A stretch of 64,000 bases of DNA, taken from Arachidicoccus sp. BS20. Lineage in GTDB: Bacteria; Bacteroidota; Bacteroidia; Chitinophagales; Chitinophagaceae. The stretch lies in assembly GCF_001659705.1 (NCBI RefSeq), contig NZ_CP015971.1:1426001-1490000 (forward strand), written 5' to 3'. The notes under the pieces are model-generated. The model worked only from the letters and a program-made list of their open reading frames with translations, was not told the DNA's origin and did not search any database. Positions 27,003-36,802 of the stretch are shown piece by piece. The position numbers were made by a program, and so were the translations under genes. Within the stretch, counting starts at the first letter, position 1. Each line of letters begins with the position of its first letter.

Positions 27003-28427
27003 TTAATGATAGCCGGGATTTTGCGTAAGTGTATTGTTTAATGATATTTGTGTCTGCGGTATCGGATATAAAGCTGCATTTTCTGTCCAACCATCTAATA
27101 CGGCAGGTGCTTGTGTGCTCGCCGGGTATTTGGTATCTGCGCTAGTCCTGTTCAGGTCAAACCACCGGCTGCCAAACTCGGTAAACATTTCTGTCCGTCT
27201 CTCTTTTCTAATAGCAGCTAAGACAGCAGATTGGGATGTTGGGTCAGCCGAAGTGCCGGGCAATCCCGCTCTCGTGCGAATTATATTTATATCCATTACG
27301 GCCTGGCTAAGATTATTCAATTGTGCAGCGGCTTCGGCACGGATCAGGATTATATCGGCATACCGTAGCAACATATAATCCGTTGCAGGTGTAGTCGGAT
27401 ATCTATCCTTATATTTGGCAGGATAATATACATTCTGACTATTTACTACATTTACACCCAACCAAGCTACCTTGCGCAGGTCATTAGCTTCAAATTGATC
27501 TAACAAAGAGTCCGTTATTACATAGTTTGGCGTCGTTGTATTAGAATAAGGTAAAAAATTTCCCGCTTCACTCGACCCCTGGGCAATGTTTAGGATCGGT
27601 ACCTGCCAAACCGCTTCGTTACTCCCATCCAAAAACACGTTATTGAGGTTAGATAACAAACTAAAATCGCCGGATTTAATCACCGAATCCGCTTCGTTAT
27701 ACGCAGCCTGCCATTGTCCTAAGTATAAATGAACCTTTGCCAGCAATGCCGTTGCAGTATAAAGGTTAGGGCGCATATGTCCTGCGGAAGGGAAAGTTGC
27801 CGGCAACTTTTTAACGGCATCCTCAAGGTCTGCTAAGATTTGTGTATAAACACTATCAGCGGTGGCTCTGGGTAAACGTGCATTGGTGGTATAGTCAGTT
27901 GTAGTAACCAAAGGAACACCGCCAAATAAGTTAACCATGTTAAAATAACAAAAGGCGCGTACAAATTCCATCTCGCCTGTAATTTGTCGGATGAATGAAG
28001 CCGATAAATTAGGGTTGTCCTTTATATTCGCCAGTATATCATTTACCTGGTATATCTCCTTATAATGCGCTACCCATATTGAATTAACTTCACTGTTTAC
28101 CGGTGTCACATTATAACTGTAAAATTGTCCAACATCTCCGTAACCGGCAGCATAATTTATTTCACGCCCCGAAAGCGAGGTAGCAAAAGTAAAACTCCCA
28201 TCCTGATAAGGAAGCCCCGCCCCGCCGGGCGTTAAAGAATATGCGCCTGCAACTGTTGTCATAGCCGTAGCACTGTCTGCAAATGCCTGTTGCCTGGTGA
28301 TATTTGTCGGCGGATTGCCCGGTATCTGTATTAATTTTTTACAGGAGACTAAAATACTAAAAATAAGTAACAAGCTTCCTACCGGTATTTTATATTTATC
28401 AGAAAAATTTTTTTCCATGATCATCAT
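27003..28427 (-). CDS. SusD/RagB-family outer-membrane lipoprotein
   Basis: A 474-residue lipoprotein with a signal peptide and lipobox SILVSC, so lipid-anchored on the outer membrane. SusD features: the N-terminal helical block (ITRQQAFADSATAMTTVAGAY), RQITGEMEFVRAFCYFNMVNLFGGVPLV, TPR-like helices in the middle, and a C-terminal RadB/SusD stretch (YMLLRYADIILIRAEAAAQLNNLSQAVMDINIIRTRAGLPGT, EFGSRWFDLNRT). It pairs with the SusC encoded three bases upstream. The ligand is unknown; no glycosidase or peptidase gene is linked. Confidence 0.93.
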   Translation of the reverse strand: MMIMEKNFSDKYKIPVGSLLLIFSILVSCKKLIQIPGNPPTNITRQQAFADSATAMTTVAGAYSLTPGGAGLPYQDGSFTFATSLSGREINYAAGYGDVGQFYSYNVTPVNSEVNSIWVAHYKEIYQVNDILANIKDNPNLSASFIRQITGEMEFVRAFCYFNMVNLFGGVPLVTTTDYTTNARLPRATADSVYTQILADLEDAVKKLPATFPSAGHMRPNLYTATALLAKVHLYLGQWQAAYNEADSVIKSGDFSLLSNLNNVFLDGSNEAVWQVPILNIAQGSSEAGNFLPYSNTTTPNYVITDSLLDQFEANDLRKVAWLGVNVVNSQNVYYPAKYKDRYPTTPATDYMLLRYADIILIRAEAAAQLNNLSQAVMDINIIRTRAGLPGTSADPTSQSAVLAAIRKERRTEMFTEFGSRWFDLNRTSADTKYPASTQAPAVLDGWTENAALYPIPQTQISLNNTLTQNPGYH

Positions 28428-28430
28428 TAT

Positions 28431-31400
28431 TTAAAATTTGAGGTTTAAACCAAAAGCTATGATACGTTGCAAAGGAAAGGACAGAAAATCACCCGGCTGT
28501 TCCGGATCACCAAATTTGTAATTGGTGAAAGTGAACAGGTTTTGTACATTACAAAAAATACTGCCACCTTTAATAGCGATCTTTTTCATCCAGGCATCTG
28601 GAAAGGCATAAGACAATGCTGCCGTTTTGACCCTCAGATAAGTATCGTTGGTATATGCCCCGGTTGATGACTGAAACGCGTATACACCTGCAGTGTATTG
28701 CGAATTATAACTGGTTACCAGCCGTTGAAGTGTGGCGTGCGTATCGCCGGGTCCTGTCCAATATTTCCCAAGCACATAAGCAGGCAAATTATCTTCATAA
28801 CCCGGAGGATTATTGTAGAGAGAGGAAATAGCATTAGGCTGCATACTGCTTTGAAACTGACAGAATATATAAAGACTTAAACGTTTATACGTGAAAGTAT
28901 TGCCAAAACCGCCCATATAATTAATTTCCCTGTTGCCTATTACCACTTCATCGCCACCCTGTGAAACCGGTTTATAGTTAGGATTGGAAGTAAGAGATCC
29001 GTCAGCTGCATAGTACTCAAACATGCCTGTAGTAGGATTTACATCCTTATATCTGTAACCAAATACTACCGAAGTCGGCTGGCCGATAACATACTGTGTG
29101 GCATAAGAAGAAGAAGCTAAATTAGGAAAGGCAAGCAATTTATTGCGATTGAATGTTAAGTTAAAACTGGTCGTCCAGTTGAAATTTTTACTTTTTACGT
29201 TCGTGGATGTTACTGTAAATTCAAATCCTTTGTTTTGAACAGTAGAATTTTGATTTTCAAACACAGTAGCAAAACCGGCTTGTGCCGCCAACGGATAAGC
29301 AACCAGTTGATTAGACTGGCGGTCCCTATAATAAGTAGCATTTAACAATAAGCGATCTTTAAAAAAACCGAGATCGATCGCTATGTTTAACTCTTTTGTT
29401 GTTGCCCATTGAAAATCCGGGTTATACAGGTTCTTTGGGATATTTTGCCTGATGCCTTGGAAAGGCGTAGTATTAGTATATGGATAAGGGCCGTACAATG
29501 CCTGGAATTGATAAGATTGAGAAGCGTCACTTCCTGTTGTGCCATAACTTCCGGTAAGCTTACCATAACTCATAAAAGGTAAGGCATTTTTAAAAGCTTT
29601 TTCCTCAGAAAATATCCAGCCGGCACCTACAGAACCAAAGCTACCGAACTGCCTGCCGGGGCCAAAATTACTTGAACCGTCCCGCCTGCCGCTAAGCTCT
29701 ATAATATACTTTTGATCATAAATATATTTCAGGCGGCCAAAAGCCGCTACATATTTGTTGAGGTCTTGATTATCAAAAACAGAAGTTGTGGCGGCTCCGT
29801 CAACGGAGCCAAGAAAAGCATCGTTTGAATAACCGTAAGCCTGGGTCTGGGAAGAATAAGTTGTAGTCTTTTGGTAAGTGCCTCCCAGTAAGGCTGTTAA
29901 TGTTCCCTTCCCAAGCACTGTATGATAATTTATCTGCGGCTCCACATTAAGCGCCTGATTGACAGTATTCGCAAATGCTGCACTTATATTGGGCGGCTCA
30001 TATATATCCGGTGCCTGCGAAGTTGAAGGGTTTATAGAATGTTCTGTATTCGTATTACGATTATAGCCTACATTGCCGCCAATGGTTAAGCCCTTGATTA
30101 TTTCATAATTCAGGCTTAAGGAAGTATTAAAATTATACGCTTGGAGAGTAGTGGGTTGTTTTAGGCCAGCGTAAAGATTATCATACATCTCCACTCCTTT
30201 GTAACTCCATATTAAATTACCATTCCCGTCTATCTGATCGGGAGCATTCGGAGGTAACGTTACGAACGAACTACCGCCGAAACCAGCAGAACGATTCTGA
30301 TCGTAGGAAAAGTCAGTAATGAAAGTCAGATTAAACTTTCTATTTGCCGAAGCGCTGGTTAGCGCACTGTGTAAGCTATATCTCTGATCTGCAAAGTCCC
30401 CCGGATAATTGAAGTCCGAGCGTGTATAACCACCGGAAATAATAAATGTGTTATTAGCGGACCCGCCTGAAACGGTAGCGTGTACATCTGTATTGTGGGT
30501 CGAATTTCCCTGAACGATTTTTTGCCAGTTGGTATATTTATTTTGATCATAAATGGTCAGGTCAGGCGCATAAGCGCCGGAATAATCGTTCGGATTATCA
30601 TTTGGTATTATACTGTCTGCAGCGAAAGCCTCTTTTCTTAACTGAAGATACTGTTGCGTATTTAAAAATTGTATCGGCCTGGCAACCTGGTTAAGCTGTG
30701 TATTTACAGTTAAATCGACAGATGTTCTGCCGGCTTTTCCTTTTTTTGTCGTAATCAAAACAACGCCGTTAGCGCCTTTCGAACCATAAATAGCAGTCGC
30801 GTCCGCATCCCTGAGTATAGTAATGCTTTCTATATCATGCGGGTCAATGCCGTTAAAAGCACCAATACCGGTTGCCTGATTCAATCCTCCGTTAAAAGAT
30901 TGCGCATTGGCAAGATTGCTTAATTGACTGATATTGGCATTTCCCGAAGCGAAAGGCACACCGTCCACAATAAAATAAGGCTGGTCATACGGCTTAAAAC
31001 TAAGCCTATCAGTAGCTAATGAATTTTGTCCTCGTATCTGCACCAATGTTGTTGAGCCGGGCACGCCGTTCTTAGCAATAACGGACAATCCGGGCACCTG
31101 TCCTTCCAACGCAAGTAAAGGATTGGTTACCGGCTGTTTTTCAATAGCAGAGGCATCTACCGTAGAAATTGCCCCTACACTAAAGCGCCTGGAAGTAGTA
31201 CCATAAGCTTCTACAATTGTTTTGTCAAGTTCGTTATCACTGGCACTTAACATGATGTAAAGATAATTTGTCCTTCCTCTAACAACAATCCTTTGGGTAA
31301 GATACCCTACATAAGATATAACAAGCGTGTCTCCTATAGAAATATTATCTATTTCAAATTCTCCCTTATCATTTGCATGAGTTTCAAATCCTGTTCCCTG

Positions 31401-31925
31401 CACACGAATGGTAGCGCCATCCAACGGGTTACCCACAGAATCTTTCACAAAACCCCGAATGACAAATTGTTGAGGAATTGCTGCGCCTGCATAAAATGCC
31501 GATGGATTTGCGGGTTTTGTTATTTCGACAGTTTTGTTTTTTATATAGACCACTTTACCGTGTATCTGGTAAGTAAGCGGCAAGCCATTAATACATGCTT
31601 TTACAGCTTCATTTATATCTGCATTATGAATAGACAATGTTATCGGCGATAAACCTTCAACAGCATTTTGCTGCCATAAAAAAGAGTAGCCTGTCTGCTG
31701 TCTTATTTGTTCAAATGCGGTTTCTACCGAAGCATTTTTAAGTGTAAGACTTACTTTTTGTGAATAGCTTTTAGCGCTAACAGTGATAGTGGAAATGAGG
31801 ATTAAGACGGCAGTCAAACGCATAATCTTCCTGATTTTAGTACAGACGCGCCCGAACGGGTACGCCGGTTTGTAGAAAGTAATATTTATCATACTTTTGT
31901 ACGGTTTGGATTTTGGAATAGTCAT
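28431..31925 (-). CDS. SusC/RagA-family TonB-dependent receptor with STN domain
   Basis: A 1164-residue outer-membrane channel. In order: long signal region to about residue 53, a secretin/TonB short N-terminal (STN) domain (SLTLKNASVETAFEQIRQQTG), a carboxypeptidase-regulatory-like domain (IRGFVKDSVGNPLDGATIRV), a plug (LLALEGQVPGLSVIAKNG, YFIVDGVPF, ESITILRDADATAIYGSKG), and a 22-strand barrel ending in Leu-Lys-Phe. The STN domain implies signal transfer to FecR in the periplasm, and the FecR and sigma genes lie directly upstream. The start at ATG 31925 is better than the TTG at 31928. Substrate unknown. Confidence 0.94.
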   Translation of the reverse strand: MTIPKSKPYKSMINITFYKPAYPFGRVCTKIRKIMRLTAVLILISTITVSAKSYSQKVSLTLKNASVETAFEQIRQQTGYSFLWQQNAVEGLSPITLSIHNADINEAVKACINGLPLTYQIHGKVVYIKNKTVEITKPANPSAFYAGAAIPQQFVIRGFVKDSVGNPLDGATIRVQGTGFETHANDKGEFEIDNISIGDTLVISYVGYLTQRIVVRGRTNYLYIMLSASDNELDKTIVEAYGTTSRRFSVGAISTVDASAIEKQPVTNPLLALEGQVPGLSVIAKNGVPGSTTLVQIRGQNSLATDRLSFKPYDQPYFIVDGVPFASGNANISQLSNLANAQSFNGGLNQATGIGAFNGIDPHDIESITILRDADATAIYGSKGANGVVLITTKKGKAGRTSVDLTVNTQLNQVARPIQFLNTQQYLQLRKEAFAADSIIPNDNPNDYSGAYAPDLTIYDQNKYTNWQKIVQGNSTHNTDVHATVSGGSANNTFIISGGYTRSDFNYPGDFADQRYSLHSALTSASANRKFNLTFITDFSYDQNRSAGFGGSSFVTLPPNAPDQIDGNGNLIWSYKGVEMYDNLYAGLKQPTTLQAYNFNTSLSLNYEIIKGLTIGGNVGYNRNTNTEHSINPSTSQAPDIYEPPNISAAFANTVNQALNVEPQINYHTVLGKGTLTALLGGTYQKTTTYSSQTQAYGYSNDAFLGSVDGAATTSVFDNQDLNKYVAAFGRLKYIYDQKYIIELSGRRDGSSNFGPGRQFGSFGSVGAGWIFSEEKAFKNALPFMSYGKLTGSYGTTGSDASQSYQFQALYGPYPYTNTTPFQGIRQNIPKNLYNPDFQWATTKELNIAIDLGFFKDRLLLNATYYRDRQSNQLVAYPLAAQAGFATVFENQNSTVQNKGFEFTVTSTNVKSKNFNWTTSFNLTFNRNKLLAFPNLASSSYATQYVIGQPTSVVFGYRYKDVNPTTGMFEYYAADGSLTSNPNYKPVSQGGDEVVIGNREINYMGGFGNTFTYKRLSLYIFCQFQSSMQPNAISSLYNNPPGYEDNLPAYVLGKYWTGPGDTHATLQRLVTSYNSQYTAGVYAFQSSTGAYTNDTYLRVKTAALSYAFPDAWMKKIAIKGGSIFCNVQNLFTFTNYKFGDPEQPGDFLSFPLQRIIAFGLNLKF

Positions 31926-32059
31926 CAAATAAGTAGTGGTGGTTTTTCTGATTGCCCAACGATTATACGGGTTTCGGGGTCCAGCCGAAATCCGTTTTTT
32001 TATGGTGCAACGTTTTTCCTTCTTATGTTTTTTTCATTGCATATAATTTTTAAGGTTTA

Positions 32060-33226
32060 CTAATGAGATAATACAGTTACTGTTTTCCCGTCAAAGCGGG
32101 TATGTATGCCGCCTGCATCCAATGCAGATAAAATATCCGATAAATTAGCATTACTGTTGAGCATACCGCCAAAGTTGCCTTCGGGCATATTGCCTTCAAA
32201 CTGTACATCTACATTGTACCAGCGCGATAGCCGGTTCATGAACTCGCGAACACTGTTGTTGTTCATCAACAGGAAACCTCTTGTCCATGCCACAATATCG
32301 TCGGTTTTTACCTTTTCGACCTGTATATTTGCGTTGCTGTTACCTACAATTGCTTGCTGTCCCGGTTGCAGTATTACACTTTGAGCACCTTTAACCACAC
32401 GTACTGCGCCTTCGAGCAAAGTGCTTTTTACAACCGGCTCATCATCATAAGCACTGATGTCGAAATGCGTACCAATGTCTTCTATTGCTTGCCCGCGCAC
32501 GTTTACCCTAAACGGCTTTGCAGCATCATGCACCACTTCAAAATAAGTTTCCCCCGTTACAGATACTTCTCGTGTATTGCCTGTAAATGCAACAGGATAA
32601 GTAATAGATGAAGCGGCATTCAGCCATACCTTTGTACCATCCGGCAGCACAATTTTATACTGTCTTGCCCTTGGCGTAGCCAAAGTGTTATAAGCCGGTT
32701 TAACCACACCGGCATTAGTTCCATTATAACTAAGCTGTCCATTGACACTCACAATGCGTACGCTGCCTTGCTGCGCAACTTGCTTGCGCCCCATACTCGT
32801 ACTATCCAGAACAACCTTGCTACCATCGGCAAGCGTGAGTACCGCACCATCGTGTCCCGGTGGAACATCTTTATATACAATTAAACTTTGCCTTTCGTCA
32901 GTATTATTTTTAAAAAAATAATACTTTAACCCAATGCCCAGCCCGATAACAAGCACCGCCGCAGCTGCCCAACGATAAAATTGAAACTTCTTTTTGTTTC
33001 CAACCGATATGTGTACAGTTCCGGTTTTTGCTTCTATGTTGTCTAACATAGTATCGGCAAGTTGTTGCTTGCCTGCCGCAAACCCGGGCGGCAGTTCAAC
33101 GGGATACGCTCCGTGGTCATTATACCATGCTTCCAGCTCTCCCAGCTCTGCATCTGAAATAATGCCGCGTACCCATTTATCGGCTAACGCGCGGTAATAA
33201 TCTTTATCAAAATTGTTATTTGCCAT
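32060..33226 (-). CDS. FecR-family anti-sigma factor
   Basis: A 388-residue inner-membrane protein. The cytoplasmic N-terminus (residues 1-85) binds the sigma factor (YYRALADKWVRGIISDAELGEL), one membrane helix lies at about 86-105 (WAAAAVLVIGLGIGLKYYFF), and a periplasmic FecR domain follows (TPRARQYKIVLPDGTKVWLN, VTGETYFEV, FRVNVRGQAIEDIGTHFDI). The final 80 residues (NNNSVREFMNRLSRWYNVDV) form the DUF4974-type domain that contacts the STN domain of SusC. It should hold the sigma factor inactive until SusC binds its ligand. Confidence 0.93.
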   Translation of the reverse strand: MANNNFDKDYYRALADKWVRGIISDAELGELEAWYNDHGAYPVELPPGFAAGKQQLADTMLDNIEAKTGTVHISVGNKKKFQFYRWAAAAVLVIGLGIGLKYYFFKNNTDERQSLIVYKDVPPGHDGAVLTLADGSKVVLDSTSMGRKQVAQQGSVRIVSVNGQLSYNGTNAGVVKPAYNTLATPRARQYKIVLPDGTKVWLNAASSITYPVAFTGNTREVSVTGETYFEVVHDAAKPFRVNVRGQAIEDIGTHFDISAYDDEPVVKSTLLEGAVRVVKGAQSVILQPGQQAIVGNSNANIQVEKVKTDDIVAWTRGFLLMNNNSVREFMNRLSRWYNVDVQFEGNMPEGNFGGMLNSNANLSDILSALDAGGIHTRFDGKTVTVLSH

Positions 33227-33432
33227 AAAAAATATATCGGCTGTATTTAATTAGTCATTAAAAAAATGCGTAGCACTTACAAAACCTTAATATTTTTTTT
33301 AAAATAATATAAAAATTTATTTAAAAGCTTAGATATGCAATGAGGAAATTTTACCTCTTAATCGAGACAGAGGTTTAAACAAAACCAGATGACGGGAAGA
33401 TTATCCTTTGTTCTGTCGTATAAAACACGTAA

Positions 33433-33999
33433 TTAAAAAAGGGAAAAAAAGATGGAACGCAAAGAAGCTTTCAGCACCTTAAGCGCTTTGTGTATATGGC
33501 TTTCAACCGTTTTTTCGGAAAGAGACAAACGTGCCGCAATTTCTTTATTCGACAAGTCTTCTTCTCTGCTCAGGCGAAAAATCATTTGGCAACGGGCAGG
33601 CAAAGCAGCTGTTGCAAGTTCCACCTTTTGCATCAGTTCGTCGAGAGACAGCCGGCTTTCAATCTCCGGCAGCACAAACGCATCTTCGGCAACTGTAACC
33701 GCCTTTTGAGTTTTAAGCCGGTACTCTTTTGCCAGAAAACTATATACGCGCAACTTAACGGCAGCCGCCAGATAAGTTTTAATGGAATAATTAATAGTCA
33801 GTTCTGCACGCCTGTTCCATACAGAAATAAAAATGTCCTGTATTATTTCTTTAGCATCATCGGGGCTATCGGTTTTGTTAACAGCGAGTGAAAACATGAT
33901 ATCCCAATAACGGTAATAAATTTCCGAGAAAGCCGCTTCGTCGCTTTCTTTCAGCAATTCCAGTAATTGCACATCGCTGTATTCGGAGTAGGAAGGCAT
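33433..33999 (-). CDS. ECF-type RNA polymerase sigma factor
   Basis: A 188-residue sigma-70 relative with region 2 (AAFSEIYYRYWDIMFSLAVN, DAKEIIQDIFISVWNRR) and region 4 (LPARCQMIFRLSREEDLSNKEIAARLSLSEKTVESHIHKAL in two blocks). It belongs to the Bacteroidota ECF group linked to FecR and SusC. It probably drives transcription of fecR, susC, susD and perhaps the downstream ABC and MutS-like genes. A 206-bp gene-free gap separates it from fecR; I saw only weak stem-loops there and no clear operator. Confidence 0.93.
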   Translation of the reverse strand: MPSYSEYSDVQLLELLKESDEAAFSEIYYRYWDIMFSLAVNKTDSPDDAKEIIQDIFISVWNRRAELTINYSIKTYLAAAVKLRVYSFLAKEYRLKTQKAVTVAEDAFVLPEIESRLSLDELMQKVELATAALPARCQMIFRLSREEDLSNKEIAARLSLSEKTVESHIHKALKVLKASLRSIFFSLF

Positions 34000-34140
34000 T
34001 CAGATTTTTCTCAAATTTTATTACGCGTAAAATTAACAGGATTTTTATTGATATTACCAAATTATTATTTTCTGCATACTGCAAGCTTCATTTTTCTGCC
34101 TTTCCCATTGCAGGAAAAACACCTTAAAATGCGGCAAAAA

Positions 34141-34647
34141 TCAGTTCGCCCAAGTAGCATATAGTTCGTCCCACAACAAAGTATCGTTTGCCGAAAAAAT
34201 CGCTTGAATAGATTCCAAACTTACAGACAGCCAATAACCTTCTGCAACTTCAGTTTCCAGTTGTCCGTAATCCCATCCACAATAGCCTATAAACAATTTA
34301 ATGTCGTTTCCGGTAAGCGTTCCATTGTTAATATGCACCACCACCTGTTCAAAATTTCCACCTAAAAAAGTTGTATCTGATAGTTCAATTCCGCCTTCTA
34401 TCAAATCCGGTCGCTGATGAAGAATGTATAATTTTTCGTTTTCGACCGGTCCGCCATGATACAACTGAAAAGCCAAAGAATGATTAAACTCCAGTAAATC
34501 GTTCAGCTTTAGAGGAAACAATTTATTTATCACAAAACCGGAAGTACCGTTTTTGTTATGCTCTGTAACAAAAATAACCACTTTCTCAAAGTGTTCATCG
34601 CCTATTGCCGGTGTACTGATGATAAATGTGCCTGCTCCGATATTCAT
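34141..34647 (-). CDS. YqgE/AlgH family protein
   Basis: A 168-residue protein beginning MNIGAGTFIISTP, with the family blocks FVTEHNKNGTSGFVINK, YHGGPVENEKLYILHQ, and LFIGYCGWDYGQLETEV. The family (DUF179) is widespread and conserved, but its biochemical role is not established. ATG at 34647 is used instead of the TTG at 34656, because it gives the standard N-terminus. It lies 17 bp after the pseudouridine synthase gene on the same strand. Confidence 0.93.
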   Translation of the reverse strand: MNIGAGTFIISTPAIGDEHFEKVVIFVTEHNKNGTSGFVINKLFPLKLNDLLEFNHSLAFQLYHGGPVENEKLYILHQRPDLIEGGIELSDTTFLGGNFEQVVVHINNGTLTGNDIKLFIGYCGWDYGQLETEVAEGYWLSVSLESIQAIFSANDTLLWDELYATWAN

Positions 34648-34664
34648 TACGGGCAAGTTAAAAT

Positions 34665-35267
34665 TTATAATTTAATACCCAAACTTTTTGCTATTTCTGT
34701 TTTAGAAAGTTCCAACAAACCGGAAGGTTGCAGATTGTCCGGCTCTATATTTTCAATTCGCCGCCTTATCAGCCTAAGTACCGGAAACCCGACAGCAGCA
34801 AACATTTTACGAACCTGCCTGTTTTTCCCTTCGGACAAAATTATTTTAACCCACGGCGCGGGCACTGTTTTTCTGAAACGTATCGGCGGGTTTCGTTCCG
34901 GGACATTCGGTTCTTCACTAAAAATTTCGGCGCAGCATTTTTTCGTTCGATAAATTTTCCCGTCGATATTTATGTCCACACCGCTTTTTAATTTTTCAAT
35001 TGTTTCCATCGTAATAGCGCCATCTACCTGCACCCAATATTCGCGTTCGTGTGCAAATTTCGGGTTCAACAATTGATGATTTAACCTTGCATCATTTGTC
35101 AGGATTAATAATCCTTCACTATCGTAATCCAGGCGACCGACAGGATAAACATCCTTCGGCACATCAAAAAAATCTTTTAAAGTCTGTTTATTTTCCTGCG
35201 GAGAAAATTGTGTTAGTACCTGATAGGGTTTGTAAACAATGAAGTACCGGAACGATTTCAAAAGCAA
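34665..35267 (-). CDS. Pseudouridine synthase, RsuA/RluE type
   Basis: About 200 residues, all catalytic domain with no S4 domain, as in RluE (which modifies U2457 of 23S rRNA in E. coli). The signature V-GRLDYDSEGLLILTND contains the catalytic Asp; later blocks KIILSEGKNRQVRKMFAAVG and VLRLIRRRIENI fit the family. There is no ATG. The frame opens after a stop overlapping the upstream gene, and TTG codons at 35267 and 35261 are the only sensible starts, giving tight coupling to the small gene upstream. The target base is inferred, not shown. Confidence 0.88.
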   Translation of the reverse strand: MLLKSFRYFIVYKPYQVLTQFSPQENKQTLKDFFDVPKDVYPVGRLDYDSEGLLILTNDARLNHQLLNPKFAHEREYWVQVDGAITMETIEKLKSGVDINIDGKIYRTKKCCAEIFSEEPNVPERNPPIRFRKTVPAPWVKIILSEGKNRQVRKMFAAVGFPVLRLIRRRIENIEPDNLQPSGLLELSKTEIAKSLGIKL

Positions 35268-35270
35268 GAA

Positions 35271-35522
35271 TTAATTTTTATTGAAGATAAAAACAAAGGG
35301 TTCGTCGCGCTTATCGGCAAGCGTTTTATGTATGATATACGGGGCAGTAACTACTTTGTAACGGTTAATATCAATCACTTCATTTGTTCTGCAAAAGACG
35401 TCCATACCTTCTACAAAATACAGAATAGCATTGATGTGGCGCACTTCGCGCTCAATCGCTTCCATGTCAATTGTTTCCGACCTTGTGTAAATAATTAAAT
35501 CTCTTTGCGGGCGCATCTGCAC
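35271..35522 (-). CDS. Small hypothetical protein
   Basis: An 83-residue soluble protein (no signal peptide or membrane helix), charged, with a central VEGMDVFCRTNEVIDINRYKV stretch. I do not recognise a family. It starts the three-gene run with the pseudouridine synthase (3-base gap) and YqgE. Its coding end is fixed by that tight spacing, which supports it as a real gene. Confidence 0.6.
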   Translation of the reverse strand: MQMRPQRDLIIYTRSETIDMEAIEREVRHINAILYFVEGMDVFCRTNEVIDINRYKVVTAPYIIHKTLADKRDEPFVFIFNKN

Positions 35523-35534
35523 TTCTTATTTTTG
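35504..35534 (+). promoter_or_regulatory. Bacteroidota-type promoter for the glycosyltransferase gene
   Basis: TTTG (35504-35507), 19 bases, TATTTTTG (35527-35534): an exact match to the phylum pattern TTTG-N19-TAnnTTTG. It overlaps the 5' end of the divergent small gene and lies 45 bases before the TTG start of the glycosyltransferase. Confidence 0.65.
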
Positions 35535-35579
35535 CGTGGTATGCTATAAAAATACAAATTTATTTTTTAAAACGATACC

Positions 35580-36638
35580 TTGAGTAATACAAACGATAAT
35601 TTTAAGATTTTATTTTCTGCGCTCGATTGGGGTCTGGGGCACACTACGCGCAGCATTCCCGTGTTAAAAAGCTTTGTTGAAAAAGGATACGATATTTTTA
35701 TAGCGTGCGAGCCGCACAGCGCTTCGGAAAAAATTTTGAAACGGGAATTTCCGCAGGCACATTTTCTCCCGTTGCGTGGTTACCACATCGCGTATGCGAA
35801 AAGCCCGCAATTATTTGCTTGGAAAATCGTCCGCCAGATTCCCCGAATAATTTCCTCGATAAAAAATGAAAGAAAACAAGTCGCAAAATGGTGCGACCAA
35901 TATCATTTCAACATGATTATTTCCGATAACCGCTACGGATTCTTTAATGAAAAAGTCAAATCCATTTTCATTACGCATCAGTTGCAGATAATTGCACCAT
36001 TTTCTTTTTTAAAAAAATTCATCCGGCGGCTGAATTACAACTATATCAACCATTTCAGCGAATGTTGGATTCCCGATTTTGAAAGTAAAAACAATCTCGC
36101 CGGCGAGCTTTCCCACCCTGAAAAACTGCCGGAAATTCCGGTAAAATATATTGGCGCACTAAGCCGGCTAAAGAAAACCGAAGCAGAAAAAAAATATGAT
36201 TTCCTCATTTTACTTTCCGGTCCGGAACCGCAACGAACGATTTTGGAGAACCGTTTTTTGCAAATAAAGCAGCGGTTTACAGGAAAAGTTCTGCTCGTAC
36301 GCGGCTTACCAAACGAAGTCAATGAATTGGCTTCAACTAACAATTTCGTTGTTAAAAATTATTTCGATGCAGATGATTTATCCGAAGCTATTGCGCAAAG
36401 CGAATTTGTGATTGCACGCTCAGGATATTCAACGGTCATGGATTTATTTTATTTAAAGAAGAAAGCCATTTTCATTCCTACACCGGGACAAACCGAACAA
36501 GAATATTTAGCTGAAACATTGATGAATAAAGGCTTTTCGTATTCTTTTAAACAAAACGAGAAAGATTATTATAAAAAAATTGGCGAAGCCAAAGATTTTT
36601 TAGCCTCAAATAGTACAGATTTTTTATCTGCTTTCTAA
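35580..36638 (+). CDS. MurG-like glycosyltransferase family protein
   Basis: A 352-residue GT-B fold protein, starting with TTG at 35580. The N-terminal block ILFSALDWGLGHTTRSIPV has the Gly-x-Gly-His loop of MurG/UDP-GlcNAc transferases. The C-terminal donor site is seen in EFVIARSGYSTVMDLFYLKKKAIFIPTPGQTEQEYLA, cut here into its conserved pieces: ARSGYSTVMDL and PTPGQTEQEYLA. It probably transfers a sugar from a nucleotide donor to an envelope acceptor. Not MurG itself: the lipid-acceptor region is different. Substrate unknown. Confidence 0.8.
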   Translation: MSNTNDNFKILFSALDWGLGHTTRSIPVLKSFVEKGYDIFIACEPHSASEKILKREFPQAHFLPLRGYHIAYAKSPQLFAWKIVRQIPRIISSIKNERKQVAKWCDQYHFNMIISDNRYGFFNEKVKSIFITHQLQIIAPFSFLKKFIRRLNYNYINHFSECWIPDFESKNNLAGELSHPEKLPEIPVKYIGALSRLKKTEAEKKYDFLILLSGPEPQRTILENRFLQIKQRFTGKVLLVRGLPNEVNELASTNNFVVKNYFDADDLSEAIAQSEFVIARSGYSTVMDLFYLKKKAIFIPTPGQTEQEYLAETLMNKGFSYSFKQNEKDYYKKIGEAKDFLASNSTDFLSAF

Positions 36639-36802
36639 ACGCCGGCGGCACACAGGCACACAAGTTTCATCAACAGATATACTATCTCCCGAACAACAAT
36701 TATGTACTATCTTGCAGCATCTTTTTAAGAAAATATTTTTTCACGCATAAAGTGCCGCAGGTATTTCACGCAACAACTACAAAACAAATAAACTATATAC
36801 AC

